Part shown: positions 14,709 to 23,235 of the stretch, one piece after another
Layout: each line of letters starts with the position of its first letter
Numbering within the stretch: the first letter of the stretch is position 1
Assembly (NCBI GenBank): GCA_023091735.1
Contig: JALKBU010000817.1
Location: 1-23,503, forward strand
Direction of reading: 5' to 3'
DNA length: 23,503 bases
From: Trichomonas tenax
Taxonomy: Eukaryota > Parabasalia > Trichomonadida > Trichomonadidae
Position numbers and translations under genes: made by a program
Notes under the pieces: generated by a model
Databases searched by the model: none
What the model saw: the letters and a program-made list of their open reading frames with translations, nothing else
What the model was told of the DNA's origin: nothing

Positions 14709-16211
14709 ATGTCGATTCTTCCCCCATCACTCGAAAAACTTATTGATAGAATCAGTAAAAATCTCGAATCATCGGATCCAGTCAATCCCAAGTACTGGGC
14801 CTGGCTCTCTGAAACGAATATCAGCGCAGAATATCTCTTCGAAGCATTTCAAAGAATAATTTGCAACGTTTTCGAGAGAAGTCAGTCAAAAGCAGCGATA
14901 TTGAAGGACATACATAAAGAAGTTAAGCACTCTTCGCTTCTTCTTGATGCATTTTTATATGCAATTTATCAATCTAATCCAAAAGGAACCGGTTATGACG
15001 CGTTTATACAGTTTATGGAGAAAGATTTGCCATTCTTCGATTGGTCCGCATTAAAATCGCCTAGAGTCCTTAAATTGCCGTATGAATTGAATGGACAATA
15101 CAATTACTTGATTTGCACTATAATTTTCTTATCTTCTACAGCTAATGAAATCGCAGAGTCCGATTTTGTCAACATTGACAAGCCGGAATTTATTCAAAAA
15201 TTAACAAAGAAAGCAAGAAGTAAATTCGCACTTGCAGTCGCTTTGAAATCTGTCAAAACGAACACTTCTTTACCTATTTTCATGTTTCAAAGAAATGAAA
15301 TTATTCAATCTTTAATTCGCGTTGATAACAGAGAAATTCTTCATGCAGCGCTGAAAATAACATACGAGAACAATAAGAACTTCCCCAAGCTTCTTGATGA
15401 CATTTGGGCAAGTTTAAGGGATAATATTCGTTCAAAAGTTTTCTCAATGATGATTTTGCCTTTTGCTTCTTTCTATAGTTCTGATATTTTGAGTCACATG
15501 ATTAACAATGGCTTAAGATTTGATAACAAATCATTTAATTTCGACTTATTTATTAACACACCAGAATGCATGAATGTTGTGAATCCGAGGTTGATCTTGG
15601 AGATCTGCCAAAATAAAACAGATGACACAACGTATATAGCATCAGCTGCTGAAGTTGTCGGAAAAATTCAAGAAATAGAGTTTTTCGATGTGATCTTTCA
15701 ATCCAGCAAAAGTTCAATAATGAATACTGCAAAGCTGTTCATAATGCGTCTCAAAATGGGCAATATCAATCCAAATTCTCTTTCTTTAGCCATTCACCAT
15801 TATATTTATGAAAATCAACAAGTAATTCTAAGTTTGCTGAATGAAGCACTCAAAGAAGGAATCCCTGATTTGATGACAAGATCGCTTTTCGAAGATGTTT
15901 CAAATCAAATTTCTGAATTTCCAGAATTAGCTCTCGAAATTTTGGGAAGAGCCTCTGTTATCCAAAATTGCACTAATTATTGGATTGATTGCGATACATT
16001 AGGAATTTTACTCGATCAAGTTATTTGTTTTAGAGAAAAAGGAACGATGATACAAGAATTTTTCACAAATTTCGAACAAGAAGTTGATGAGGAAACGTTA
16101 TTAGCTGTGTTACCAATGATATCACAAGTTCCAATTGTTTATTCGAAATTCGAATTTATTTGTCGCAATAGATTTCCAAACGATAGTCGAATTATTCAAG
16201 CTATATTTTAA
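14709..16211 (+). CDS. Conserved-type hypothetical protein, all-helical (500 aa)
   Basis: A clean 500-aa frame begins MSILPPSLEKLIDRISKN and ends in TAA followed by A (TAAA). Nearly the whole sequence is amphipathic helix with few Gly or Pro. Paired helices of 12-18 residues (for example SEYLFEAF-like and FAQ-like blocks, LLDAFLYAIYQ, KFALAVALKSVK, DIWASLRDNIRSKVFSMMIL) suggest a HEAT/ARM-type solenoid scaffold. No enzyme motif, signal peptide or membrane segment is seen. Functional guesses such as a CCR4-NOT scaffold or nuclear transport factor cannot be supported. An initiator-like TCATA precedes the ATG. Its 3' end converges on the phosphatase-like gene, with about 100 bases between the stops. 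Confidence 0.85.
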   Translation: MSILPPSLEKLIDRISKNLESSDPVNPKYWAWLSETNISAEYLFEAFQRIICNVFERSQSKAAILKDIHKEVKHSSLLLDAFLYAIYQSNPKGTGYDAFIQFMEKDLPFFDWSALKSPRVLKLPYELNGQYNYLICTIIFLSSTANEIAESDFVNIDKPEFIQKLTKKARSKFALAVALKSVKTNTSLPIFMFQRNEIIQSLIRVDNREILHAALKITYENNKNFPKLLDDIWASLRDNIRSKVFSMMILPFASFYSSDILSHMINNGLRFDNKSFNFDLFINTPECMNVVNPRLILEICQNKTDDTTYIASAAEVVGKIQEIEFFDVIFQSSKSSIMNTAKLFIMRLKMGNINPNSLSLAIHHYIYENQQVILSLLNEALKEGIPDLMTRSLFEDVSNQISEFPELALEILGRASVIQNCTNYWIDCDTLGILLDQVICFREKGTMIQEFFTNFEQEVDEETLLAVLPMISQVPIVYSKFEFICRNRFPNDSRIIQAIF

Positions 16212-16212
16212 A
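16209..16212 (+). terminator. TAAA overlapping the stop codon (polyadenylation-type signal)
   Basis: The stop TAA is followed by A. In Trichomonas a TAAA that includes the stop codon serves as polyadenylation signal. The same arrangement is present at the stops of the phosphatase-like gene (16311-16314, minus) and the glycosyltransferase (20673-20676). Confidence 0.4.
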
Positions 16213-16311
16213 AAATTTATTAAAAAATGTTTATAAATTAAATTTTTAAAATAAAGCAAATATCAATGTCCGAGATCATGAATTCTTTAAAATATAAAAT
16301 AGAGAACTGCT

Positions 16312-17331
16312 TTATGGGTACTTTGGTAAGTGCTTGATATAAATATGATCAAGTGAGTGAACATCCTGGAATGGTGGGCGGTTGCGCTCGATCCTTTCGG
16401 ATTCTGGGCGTGCCTTGTATGTGTTGATCATTAAGTTTGTCTGAGCACCGGGTTTCTGGCCGAACTGAGAAGTTGGCGCGATCATTTGGACAACAGAAGC
16501 GGCATTTTGGATCCAACCGTTGAAGTTTGGAGCGGACCAAATAGTAATGCATTTTCCATTCAAGCTACTTGTATTTCCATTCATGCAAAGCTGTTTTGAT
16601 CTAATCATGCATGTGAGACCGTTTTCCTTGAAGAACTTCTCCAGGACGTCGTCTCCGAAGAATACACCGTGATGGCCATCTATAGGCTTCGTTCCTGTCA
16701 TTCCTTCCTTCGGAATTGACCAAACAAGCGAGGACCAGTAATCGTTGAGTGGAACTTCGACGAATCTGTTGAATTCGTTGATCTGGTTAAGTTTTGTGAT
16801 TGTTGAGTCGATACCTCCAGAGAGGCAAATATATTGATACGAAACTTGAGCGGCCAATGGGAGAGAATCGAAAGCATCCATGAGATACTCCCAAGCTCTC
16901 GCTGAGCCGTACGCGTTGATGATTTCCTCGTAGAGGCCGCAAACGAGTGTTAATCTGCGAGATTCGTGCGCTCCTCTAAGGAGATAGACGTGGTCTGGGT
17001 ACTTAAGAGCGAGGGAGAACAAAAGAGAGACAGTGGCAATATTCCTGTCGCCGTAGTTGACGAAATCTCCCAAGAAAAGATAACTTGTATACGGAACGGC
17101 GCCGCATACGTCGAACATTTCGTGAATATCATCGAGTTGCGCGTGAATGCTGCCGACTACAGTCATCGGTTGTGTAATTTGCAGAAGATTTGGAAGTGTC
17201 GAATAATTTCTTTGGAATTGCTGGCAAAGTTGAACGAATTCCTCCTCGTTGGGCTCTATCGGGGGAAGTGCCATCGCGTTTTGAAGGAATTGGTTCACGT
17301 TGAAAGTGGATTCAGACGGCGCAGTACTCAT
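16312..17331 (-). CDS. PPP-family Ser/Thr phosphatase homologue, probable pseudophosphatase
   Basis: ATG at 17331 gives 339 aa (MSTAPSESTF...); an upstream TTG extension is not credible. The complete PPP fold can be followed, but the signature residues are changed. GDxHG is GSIHA (residues 60-64, Asp to Ser). GDxVDRG is GDFVNYG (88-94, second Asp to Asn, Arg to Tyr). RGNHE is RGAHE (119-123, Asn to Ala). The HGGLSP region is SGGIDS (171-176, His to Ser). RAHQ is RSKQ (244-247, His to Lys). SAPNY is SAPNF (266-270). In PP1 numbering, ligands D64, N124, H173 and H248 and catalytic R96 and R221 are lost, while H66, D92 and H125 remain. This should abolish two-metal catalysis. A role as a binding or regulatory protein is inferred. 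The frame is intact and the gene is GC-richer than its spacers, so the protein is kept under selection. Confidence 0.85.
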   Translation of the reverse strand: MSTAPSESTFNVNQFLQNAMALPPIEPNEEEFVQLCQQFQRNYSTLPNLLQITQPMTVVGSIHAQLDDIHEMFDVCGAVPYTSYLFLGDFVNYGDRNIATVSLLFSLALKYPDHVYLLRGAHESRRLTLVCGLYEEIINAYGSARAWEYLMDAFDSLPLAAQVSYQYICLSGGIDSTITKLNQINEFNRFVEVPLNDYWSSLVWSIPKEGMTGTKPIDGHHGVFFGDDVLEKFFKENGLTCMIRSKQLCMNGNTSSLNGKCITIWSAPNFNGWIQNAASVVQMIAPTSQFGQKPGAQTNLMINTYKARPESERIERNRPPFQDVHSLDHIYIKHLPKYP

Positions 17332-17719
17332 TTTTTTATTATTCCAAATAACCGCTGTCAAACTGTTTTTCTTTTACCTTTTTTGGAAATCAGTGTCCGT
17401 TACTTTATTTCCTGCATCTTCTCTATATATATATTCCATTTCACTACCTTTTTAATCGAAATATCCTATTTTCAGATATTCAAAATATATTCTCGGAATC
17501 ATCTCATATCCTTTTGGATTTATCGTTGAATTTTGATGTCTAAGCTATTTCATTAATACGCTGATATAATTGAAAAATATCAAATAACATAGTTCATTTT
17601 TCGCCTTAAAAAATAACAAGCCTTTTGAATGCTTTACATGGCAACTTGTCAGTCACTTTTCGTGTAAAATAACTATGCTGTATGAGTTAATGATAAATAT
17701 AAACACTAGGCATGTCAAT
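17332..17719. other. AT-rich spacer upstream of the phosphatase-like gene
   Basis: The plus frame through 16966-17529 is mostly antisense to the phosphatase-like gene and is disregarded. No other gene was seen. It should contain the minus-strand promoter, but no TCA(C/T)(A/T) motif stands close to the ATG at 17331. Confidence 0.5.
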
Positions 17720-17911
17720 CTAATAGAAAAGCAAATAAAAAATTTTACAAAAATTCAAATGAATATGATAGAAATTAATGAATGAAAACATGTTTTCTAG
17801 CTGTAAGATGTCTTCTTCAGGCTGCTGGTACTCAATCTCCGGTTGCTGAAAGTCGCCATCTCGTTCCAGGCAATATCGCTTTAGACTTGTGTATTTTGAT
17901 TTTTTTTGCAA
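17720..17911 (-). pseudogene. Short coding-like fragment, Gln/Glu-rich
   Basis: The minus frame opens at TTG and closes in TAA. The middle, GDFQQPEIEYQQPEEDI, contains a small internal repeat QQPE and lies in a local GC-rich patch. On the opposite strand an ATG-initiated 45-codon frame (17782-17919) also reads through the same patch, so the coding strand is uncertain. It is most likely a gene fragment. No family is recognised. Confidence 0.25.
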
Positions 17912-18023
17912 GATGTTGAATATCGCATGTAATGTGTGTCGACCGTTTCTATATCGTCATCCAATCTAAAGACGGCTTAAATGTAATGAAATTTTCTTTG
18001 ATTAATGTAATTCACCTAAATTT

Positions 18024-18150
18024 GTGAGCATAAGTGCTCTGTTTGGTGTGGCAGTGAAAGGAGGCACCCAAGGTGCATCGAATCATAGCTTTGCGGTCGC
18101 TTCAGCGCCCTTCTTCGATGAGGAAGCTTCTGCGATGGACCTTGAAAATT
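18024..18150. other. GC-rich island with nested hairpins: repeat or structured RNA
   Basis: About 125 bp of raised GC in AT-rich DNA. Perfect stems include gagca-taag-tgctc (18026-18039) and gcacc-caa-ggtgc (18064-18076). A longer-range pair joins ggtc at 18095 with gacc at 18138. Both strands are also open in one frame across the island: plus GGTQGASNHSFAVASAPFFD, minus ALKRPQSYDSMHLGC. Either a dispersed coding-derived repeat or a non-coding RNA gene would fit. No snRNA, SRP or RNase P signature was found. Confidence 0.35.
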
Positions 18151-18760
18151 GTAAATAGCCCGCAAAAGATAACTTTTTTTCTAGGCTAAAAAACTTGAAA
18201 ATCAAAATTATGATTCAAAAAAGTCATTATTAGAAGTTTTAACTCGTAGATTTTCTATGCTTTATTGTAATAAACATTAAAATAATAAAAAAGATGTGAT
18301 TTACTGAGAAATTGAAATGATAAAATATTTATTGTAATTTAGATAGGGCATAGAGGGGCCCCATAAGGCTCAAAAGCCTTGCATAGTGATTTAAAGTATT
18401 TGTTGATGGATTATTTAGTGTTTGCGCTTTCATATCTTGCAAAATTTTGATCTGAAAGTTCATGGTGCATTGTCTTTGCGATTAATGTAATCACATACAT
18501 GTATTCTCGTTTTGGCTAGCATAACGTTTGTATTTTGATGCTGAAAATAAGAAAAATAAAAGGTTGTCATTAAATATCGAACGGAATGATAAAAATAGTG
18601 GATGGCTCAACGTATTGTTGCATTATGTTTATGATGCAATCTTATCAAGTCTCTTAATTCCGTTCTAAATTCAAGAATATTCTTCTTGTACCAAATATAT
18701 CCGGAATTATTAAGCATTCATGCGACAAAATTAATAAGTGTCATCCACAGAGAAAAACCT
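18151..18760. other. Spacer with a second GC-rich hairpin patch
   Basis: Mostly AT-rich. At 18355-18380 a ggggcccc palindrome is followed by the hairpin aaggct-caaa-agcctt. The word gattaatgtaat occurs at about 17999 and again at 18480. No gene was seen. Confidence 0.5.
18355..18380. repeat. Palindrome plus hairpin (ggggcccc, aaggct-caaa-agcctt)
   Basis: A perfect 8-bp G/C palindrome and a perfect 6-bp stem with a 4-base loop stand side by side in AT-rich DNA. They may belong with the GC-rich island 200 bp to the left. Confidence 0.5.
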
Positions 18761-19130
18761 TTAAACAGTTTCCTCCAATAATGGTACTTTATTTTCAAAT
18801 ATTGCAATTTTGAAAATTTTGAGAGGTGCTTTTTTCCAGTGTAAACATTTCATTCGATTTATATCTATAATTGCTATCAAACAGTACATAAATATATCGA
18901 CTAATGACATAAGAAATTGTTCAACAATATAATTTGCTAAAAACACATATTTTGAAAGTAATATTAAAATTATCTAAGTGACGTAGAGGGTATACAATGT
19001 GTTTGACAATTGAAACAGACGCAGCACAGAAAATAATTCCGATATCCGCTATGAATAGTTCGCCTTCTTGTCTAGAAGTATTAGTTCTAGAAAAAATTGC
19101 GACTTCCAAAGAGGTTATTTTTGATGCCAT
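18761..19130 (-). pseudogene. Small membrane-protein gene broken by one extra T
   Basis: ATG at 19130 opens MASKITSLEVAIFSRTNTSR and runs 69 codons to TGA at about 18921. The next frame begins within the same stretch and continues to TAA at 18761, reading LANYIVEQFLMSLVDIFMYC and ending KIAIFENKVPLLEETV. Skipping one T in the T5 run near 18938-18942 joins them into a protein of about 123 aa. It would have two hydrophobic stretches, one near residues 28-50 (IADIGIIFCAASVSIVKHIV) and one near 65-95, with a basic C-terminal tail. It is either a recently inactivated gene or a homopolymer sequencing error. The family is unknown. Confidence 0.5.
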
Positions 19131-19505
19131 TTTAAGATAATATATTTTTGGTTTTAGAATTGCAATTTTGTGGAATTTTAGGATGCAACGATGGTAGGAG
19201 AACAGAACAAATGATATTTAATGTCTCTCGACTTTAAGATATGGAATAAATAATTTCGAATATTTTTGTAAATTGAGTTAAATAGCTGAAATTAAAAGAA
19301 TTTTAAGGAATTAAAATCGATAAAAGTACATTATATTAGACAGAGTTCAGATTTTTATCAAAATAACACAAATTCGATTGTTTTTGAGACCAAAAACTTT
19401 GAATTTTTGATAATTTATATTTTGAAAAGTGATTTCAATTATTTTTTCTATTGATATATCAAATAAAACGAAATCTAAAAAAAAATGCAAAATTTTAGAA
19501 ACTAA
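19131..19505. other. Spacer between the divergent small gene and the glycosyltransferase
   Basis: AT-rich. It should contain two divergent promoters. No TCA(C/T)(A/T) initiator is close to either ATG. A plus frame from 19429 overlaps the glycosyltransferase in another register and is disregarded. Confidence 0.5.
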
Positions 19506-20675
19506 ATGCTTTTTTTCTTTCTTTGCCCGATATTCTCCACAAAGTCTTTATTGGCTTTGGGAATATGGGCGGGGAAGGAAACGATCGGAACGAGAGTTCT
19601 GGCTCAAGCACAAACATGGATGCGATTTTGGAACAATATTTACGTTTTTACAGACGAAGTTTACGAAAAAGACAAAATTGAAGTACAAAAAGCAGCATTT
19701 CCATGCGAGATACAGTTTATAGAGCTCAAAAATTTGTCTGACCACCTCGAAGATACAGAATGGACAAATCGATGGTATTTTGCACAGCCACGATTTCTCC
19801 CCGCCATTGAAAAGCTTTGGGAATTAGAACCCGATGTCTCTTGGTACGTTTTCGGTGATGATGACACATATTTTTTCAGAGAGCCTTTAGTCCGAAAATT
19901 ATCATCAATAAATGGTGACAGACCGTTAGTTGTGGGTAAAGTCTGGTGCTCGAACAACCAGTTTACAGATTTAATTGACTCAATTTCAAATTGCATTCCT
20001 TTTGCACAAGGAGGTGCGGGCATAGCTATATCACAAGGATTCATGGGTAAAATAGGTCCACATTTACTCGAATGCAATCAACAATTTAATCACCCTGATT
20101 TTCCGGGATCTATGCGATTTGCGTTTTGTTCTGCACGTAATTTAGGTGAAGACGTTTGGTCTATAGATGATACAATTATCCATTGGCCTGAAGGATTTCA
20201 CGCTGATCCTCCAGAAAAAGAATTAAAATTTGGAACAGTAACATCTCCACCAGCAACATTTCATCGCATTTTCGAGAACAGACAACAGGAATTAGCGCTC
20301 ACTCACATAGCCAAATACACAGACGTCAGCGGCCATGCCTATATCGCTGATCTATCGCACTACACATTCAGCAAGATTTCCGCTCCACTTGGATCTTTAA
20401 CTACGAGATTTGATTGGTATTTTGGATATATTTTAGCTTTAGAATCGACAAAAGAACCGTTTCTTAAGGCAAAAGGATATTGGACGGCAAAAACTAGTGA
20501 AAACTCAACTATTACATCTTTTACACAGGAATATGAAAGAGATGTGAAAATCACATTAATTTGTGACGAAAGATTCCAAAAAGGACCAAAATTTTTCAAG
20601 TTTTTGGATGATGAAGGAAGTCACCCTGCGTTTAGAATGTCTTGTTCTCGTATTCATACTGTATTTTTAGATTAA
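19506..20675 (+). CDS. Fringe/C1GALT-like (GT31-type) glycosyltransferase
   Basis: A 389-aa frame starts with ATG at 19506, directly after an in-frame TAA. Residues 2-10 (LFFFLCPIF) are hydrophobic and could be a short signal or anchor. The catalytic domain starts at once: LALGIWAGKE (about 16-25) and the conserved AQTW (residues 35-38). Next come VSWYVFGDDDTYFF (111-124), whose DDD is the metal/nucleotide-sugar binding motif, then PFAQGGAGIAIS (165-176), typical of fringe and core-1 galactosyltransferases, and LGEDVW (213-218). After the last comes FHADPPEKE. Such enzymes transfer sugar from a UDP donor in the Golgi. The C-terminal 130 residues are not obviously of the same fold and may be an accessory domain. 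The stop overlaps TAAA. The short N-terminus is unusual for a type II Golgi enzyme. Confidence 0.8.
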   Translation: MLFFFLCPIFSTKSLLALGIWAGKETIGTRVLAQAQTWMRFWNNIYVFTDEVYEKDKIEVQKAAFPCEIQFIELKNLSDHLEDTEWTNRWYFAQPRFLPAIEKLWELEPDVSWYVFGDDDTYFFREPLVRKLSSINGDRPLVVGKVWCSNNQFTDLIDSISNCIPFAQGGAGIAISQGFMGKIGPHLLECNQQFNHPDFPGSMRFAFCSARNLGEDVWSIDDTIIHWPEGFHADPPEKELKFGTVTSPPATFHRIFENRQQELALTHIAKYTDVSGHAYIADLSHYTFSKISAPLGSLTTRFDWYFGYILALESTKEPFLKAKGYWTAKTSENSTITSFTQEYERDVKITLICDERFQKGPKFFKFLDDEGSHPAFRMSCSRIHTVFLD

Positions 20676-20828
20676 AATAAATATAAATTGTTTGTATTAT
20701 GCCAAATGAATATCGATTATTAAGTAGTCATTACAGTATTCAAATGAATTTGATTTGCTAAACTAAAATGATTTGTATATTTCGAATTGACAATTTAAAC
20801 TACAAATTAATAATAAAAATAAGAGCAA
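20676..20828. other. Convergent intergenic region
   Basis: About 150 AT-rich bases separate the stops of the glycosyltransferase (+) and the hypothetical gene (-). No other feature was seen. Confidence 0.6.
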
Positions 20829-21974
20829 TTAATCACTTGCCCTTGCAAGTTCAGCTAATTTCCACAAAGCTAAAACACAATGGAATTCTGAAGAATATCT
20901 CTTCATATCGTTGGCTCTAAGAACAGAAACGGAAAGCTTTTCGATACCGTTTCTGAAATCTTGAATTCTAGGTCCTCTTGTAAGTGAATTAACTAATGAA
21001 ATTGACCAACTGCACAATTGGTTTGCAAGCAAGCAAATATCCTTCGAAAGAGGGGAAACAGCCGAAGAAATCGCAAGACTGACAGAGAAAAGCTGTGTAA
21101 ACTCAAACATATCAGTGAGTTGAAGCAACGATCGCTTTCTAACGTTACCAAGTGCAAGTTCGACGTCAGAAACCAAAGCTCTCGATGTGGCAGGAATATC
21201 ACTTGGATCTCCTTCATCCAAGAATTTTCTGACAGCAATTAAAAAAGCTCTTCGATCGACATTGAACACGTCAGCACCCTTCGCTAAGAGTGCTGCGATT
21301 GATGCTGCGAGTCTTCTGAAGTACTCGAAAGAGTTTGGACCTGTGTGAGGTTCAATAACGGATTTAAGGCATTGAGTCCACAAAGAAACGCAAAACGCGA
21401 CAAATTCGAACCACAGAACTTCAAAAGCTTCTGTCCAATTGTCAGGTTCAATTTGTGGGAATCTCATTCTAAATTCGATTGCAATAGCGGCAAGAAGTGG
21501 CTCATTTGTCTCGACTGACGAAGAAAGGAAGAGAAGCCTCTTTCTCGCTTGCGTCTCTAAGTACGGTTTGAACGTAGATTCAGCTGTTGCAACTGGCAGA
21601 TTGCATCCGAACGAATATATTTCCTTTGGAGAGACGTTCGTCATTGCGTTTTCACCAGCGCCTCTTCTTTCTGGTGATACGTTAGAGAAAGCGTTCAAAA
21701 TCAAGTCACCACGGTCGAATCTGAGTAAAAAGTCGAACGCTTGGCCTTTGACAGCGTATTCGATACGAATTAAGTTGTCTTCGACGATATCAGCGCGTCC
21801 ATCAGCAATCTGGAAGCTGTGGTAGCACTTTTTCCAGTCTTGCGAGTAAACTTCGAATTCACCGTGTCCGACAGCGAAGTTAATCGCAAAGTCCTGCTGT
21901 TTGTGGCCTCTTCTGACGACTAACTGGGCCTCCATGATCTGGCGGCCGAAGACTTTCGGTATTTTCAATGCCAT
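20829..21974 (-). CDS. Hypothetical protein, beta-rich N-terminus and helical C-terminus (381 aa)
   Basis: The frame could start at ATG 22028 (399 aa), but the first 18 residues (MCYPSLLFFTLYFQNYIK) look like translated leader and are AT-rich. ATG 21974 (MALKIPKVFGRQIMEAQL) is preferred, as trichomonad UTRs are short. Residues 1-105 have alternating hydrophobic strands (AINFAVGHGEFEVYSQDW, ADIVEDNLIRIEYAV, FDFLLRFDRGDLILNAF), like a small beta domain. The remainder is helical, with AFEVLWFEFVAFCVSLWTQC and a Leu/Ala-rich scaffold to the end. No catalytic motif or family is recognised. The gene is relatively GC-rich and intact, so it should be functional. It converges with the glycosyltransferase. 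Confidence 0.8.
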   Translation of the reverse strand: MALKIPKVFGRQIMEAQLVVRRGHKQQDFAINFAVGHGEFEVYSQDWKKCYHSFQIADGRADIVEDNLIRIEYAVKGQAFDFLLRFDRGDLILNAFSNVSPERRGAGENAMTNVSPKEIYSFGCNLPVATAESTFKPYLETQARKRLLFLSSSVETNEPLLAAIAIEFRMRFPQIEPDNWTEAFEVLWFEFVAFCVSLWTQCLKSVIEPHTGPNSFEYFRRLAASIAALLAKGADVFNVDRRAFLIAVRKFLDEGDPSDIPATSRALVSDVELALGNVRKRSLLQLTDMFEFTQLFSVSLAISSAVSPLSKDICLLANQLCSWSISLVNSLTRGPRIQDFRNGIEKLSVSVLRANDMKRYSSEFHCVLALWKLAELARASD

Positions 21975-23088
21975 TTTTATATAATTTTGAAAATAGAGGG
22001 TGAAAAATAATAAAGAGGGATAACACATTGAATCTTCAAAATCTTAATTCATCACAAAACTATACATTCGAGTTATATGTGGAGATTCATATTTTGCACA
22101 TATAATTTGATAGTGATATAAAACATATGCACAAAGTTTGGATATGCATTTATGTTGGGAAAATCGGAGATTTCGATATTTACAAAAAGCATCATTTTTC
22201 ACAACTAACCTTATTATTAATTATAGGGGTAAACAAAATATTTGAGGGAGGTAAAATCCTAAATGTGATTTTTTTAGGCCTTCAATTTCTTCCCATTTTT
22301 GCACATAAACATATAACAAAACTTTGCACAAATAATATGTTACTGAATGTAAACATGTACACAAAGTTTGAAGTTTAATTTATGTTTCTATGATGTAGTT
22401 CTGAAGACTCAAAATTTAGTGCTGGTTTGGCTATAAAAAGGGGCGTTAAAAATTAAATAAGGGGTATCATTGATTATAAATTTATGCTTGAAAACCAAAC
22501 CACAGATTAAAAATGACGAATAAATTCGAATAATGGGGTTAATTTTTCTGAAGTGCTTAATAATGAATTATCGAAATTTTCAAATTCAAAATTAGTGCAA
22601 ATTCGAAGAGGGAACACATCACACTGTTGATAAAAAGCGATTTCAGTTTCCTGATATAGGTATTATCGGTAATAATTTTATATTGTCAATATATTTCGAT
22701 TTCGAAGAAGAGGTAGGGCGTCAAACCAAAAATAGACGGTTTTGCCCCATATTCGAAACGTAGATACTATACGCCTACATGATCATTTTTATAAGGGTGC
22801 CAAAAATAAATTTCACCAATTTTTGCACAAAAAGAACGTAAATATTAAATTCTTTCAGCAGATATTTTTTTCTCGAATTTTTATTTAATTTGATTTTTTT
22901 GGAACGAATATCGAAGACAAGCCAATAATAAATAAGCCTTTTGAATATATAATACATATTTAGTATATATCATCTATAAAACAATGAAATTTACTCTAGA
23001 TTAATAAAATTATATTTCGAAATTAGCTAAACATTATATACGAAGCGAGATAATCAACAATAAATAATACTATTTACAAGATTGTAAT
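21975..23088. other. Gene-free AT-rich spacer
   Basis: Short words repeat here: tgcacaaagtttg near 22128 recurs as tacacaaagtttg near 22359, with an inverse form caaaactttgcaca near 22316. Plus frame 22127-22378 is probably chance. Nothing else was seen. Confidence 0.5.
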
Positions 23089-23235
23089 TTAAACAGTTAT
23101 TTGTGGTAGGATTATACCATTTTCGGGCAGTTCAAGATGAGACTGGCACCAAGAAGCTTCTTGGCTCTCTTTAACAACATATGATTGATCAGATGATAAC
23201 CAATAGAGCAAAACATGTGATTTATGATAGGACAT
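23089..23235 (-). pseudogene. Possible C-terminal coding fragment (48 aa)
   Basis: ATG at 23235 to TAA at 23089. The end reads like protein (YVVKESQEASWCQSHLELPE), with balanced codon use and locally higher GC than the flanks. The N-terminal part of the longer open frame (to 23307) looks less coding. No family is recognised. It may be the truncated end of a lost gene. Confidence 0.3.

Noticed and set aside
16966..17529. Plus ORF of 187 codons
   Set aside because: Mostly the antisense strand of the phosphatase-like gene; its tail is AT-rich spacer.
19429..19722. Plus frame overlapping the start of the glycosyltransferase
   Set aside because: Its downstream part is an out-of-register reading of the conserved catalytic domain; no sign that it supplies a membrane anchor.
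19661..20077. Minus ORF of 138 codons
   Set aside because: Antisense shadow of the glycosyltransferase, crossing its DDD and FAQGGAG motifs.
21439..21825. Plus ORF of 128 codons
   Set aside because: Antisense shadow of the minus-strand hypothetical gene.
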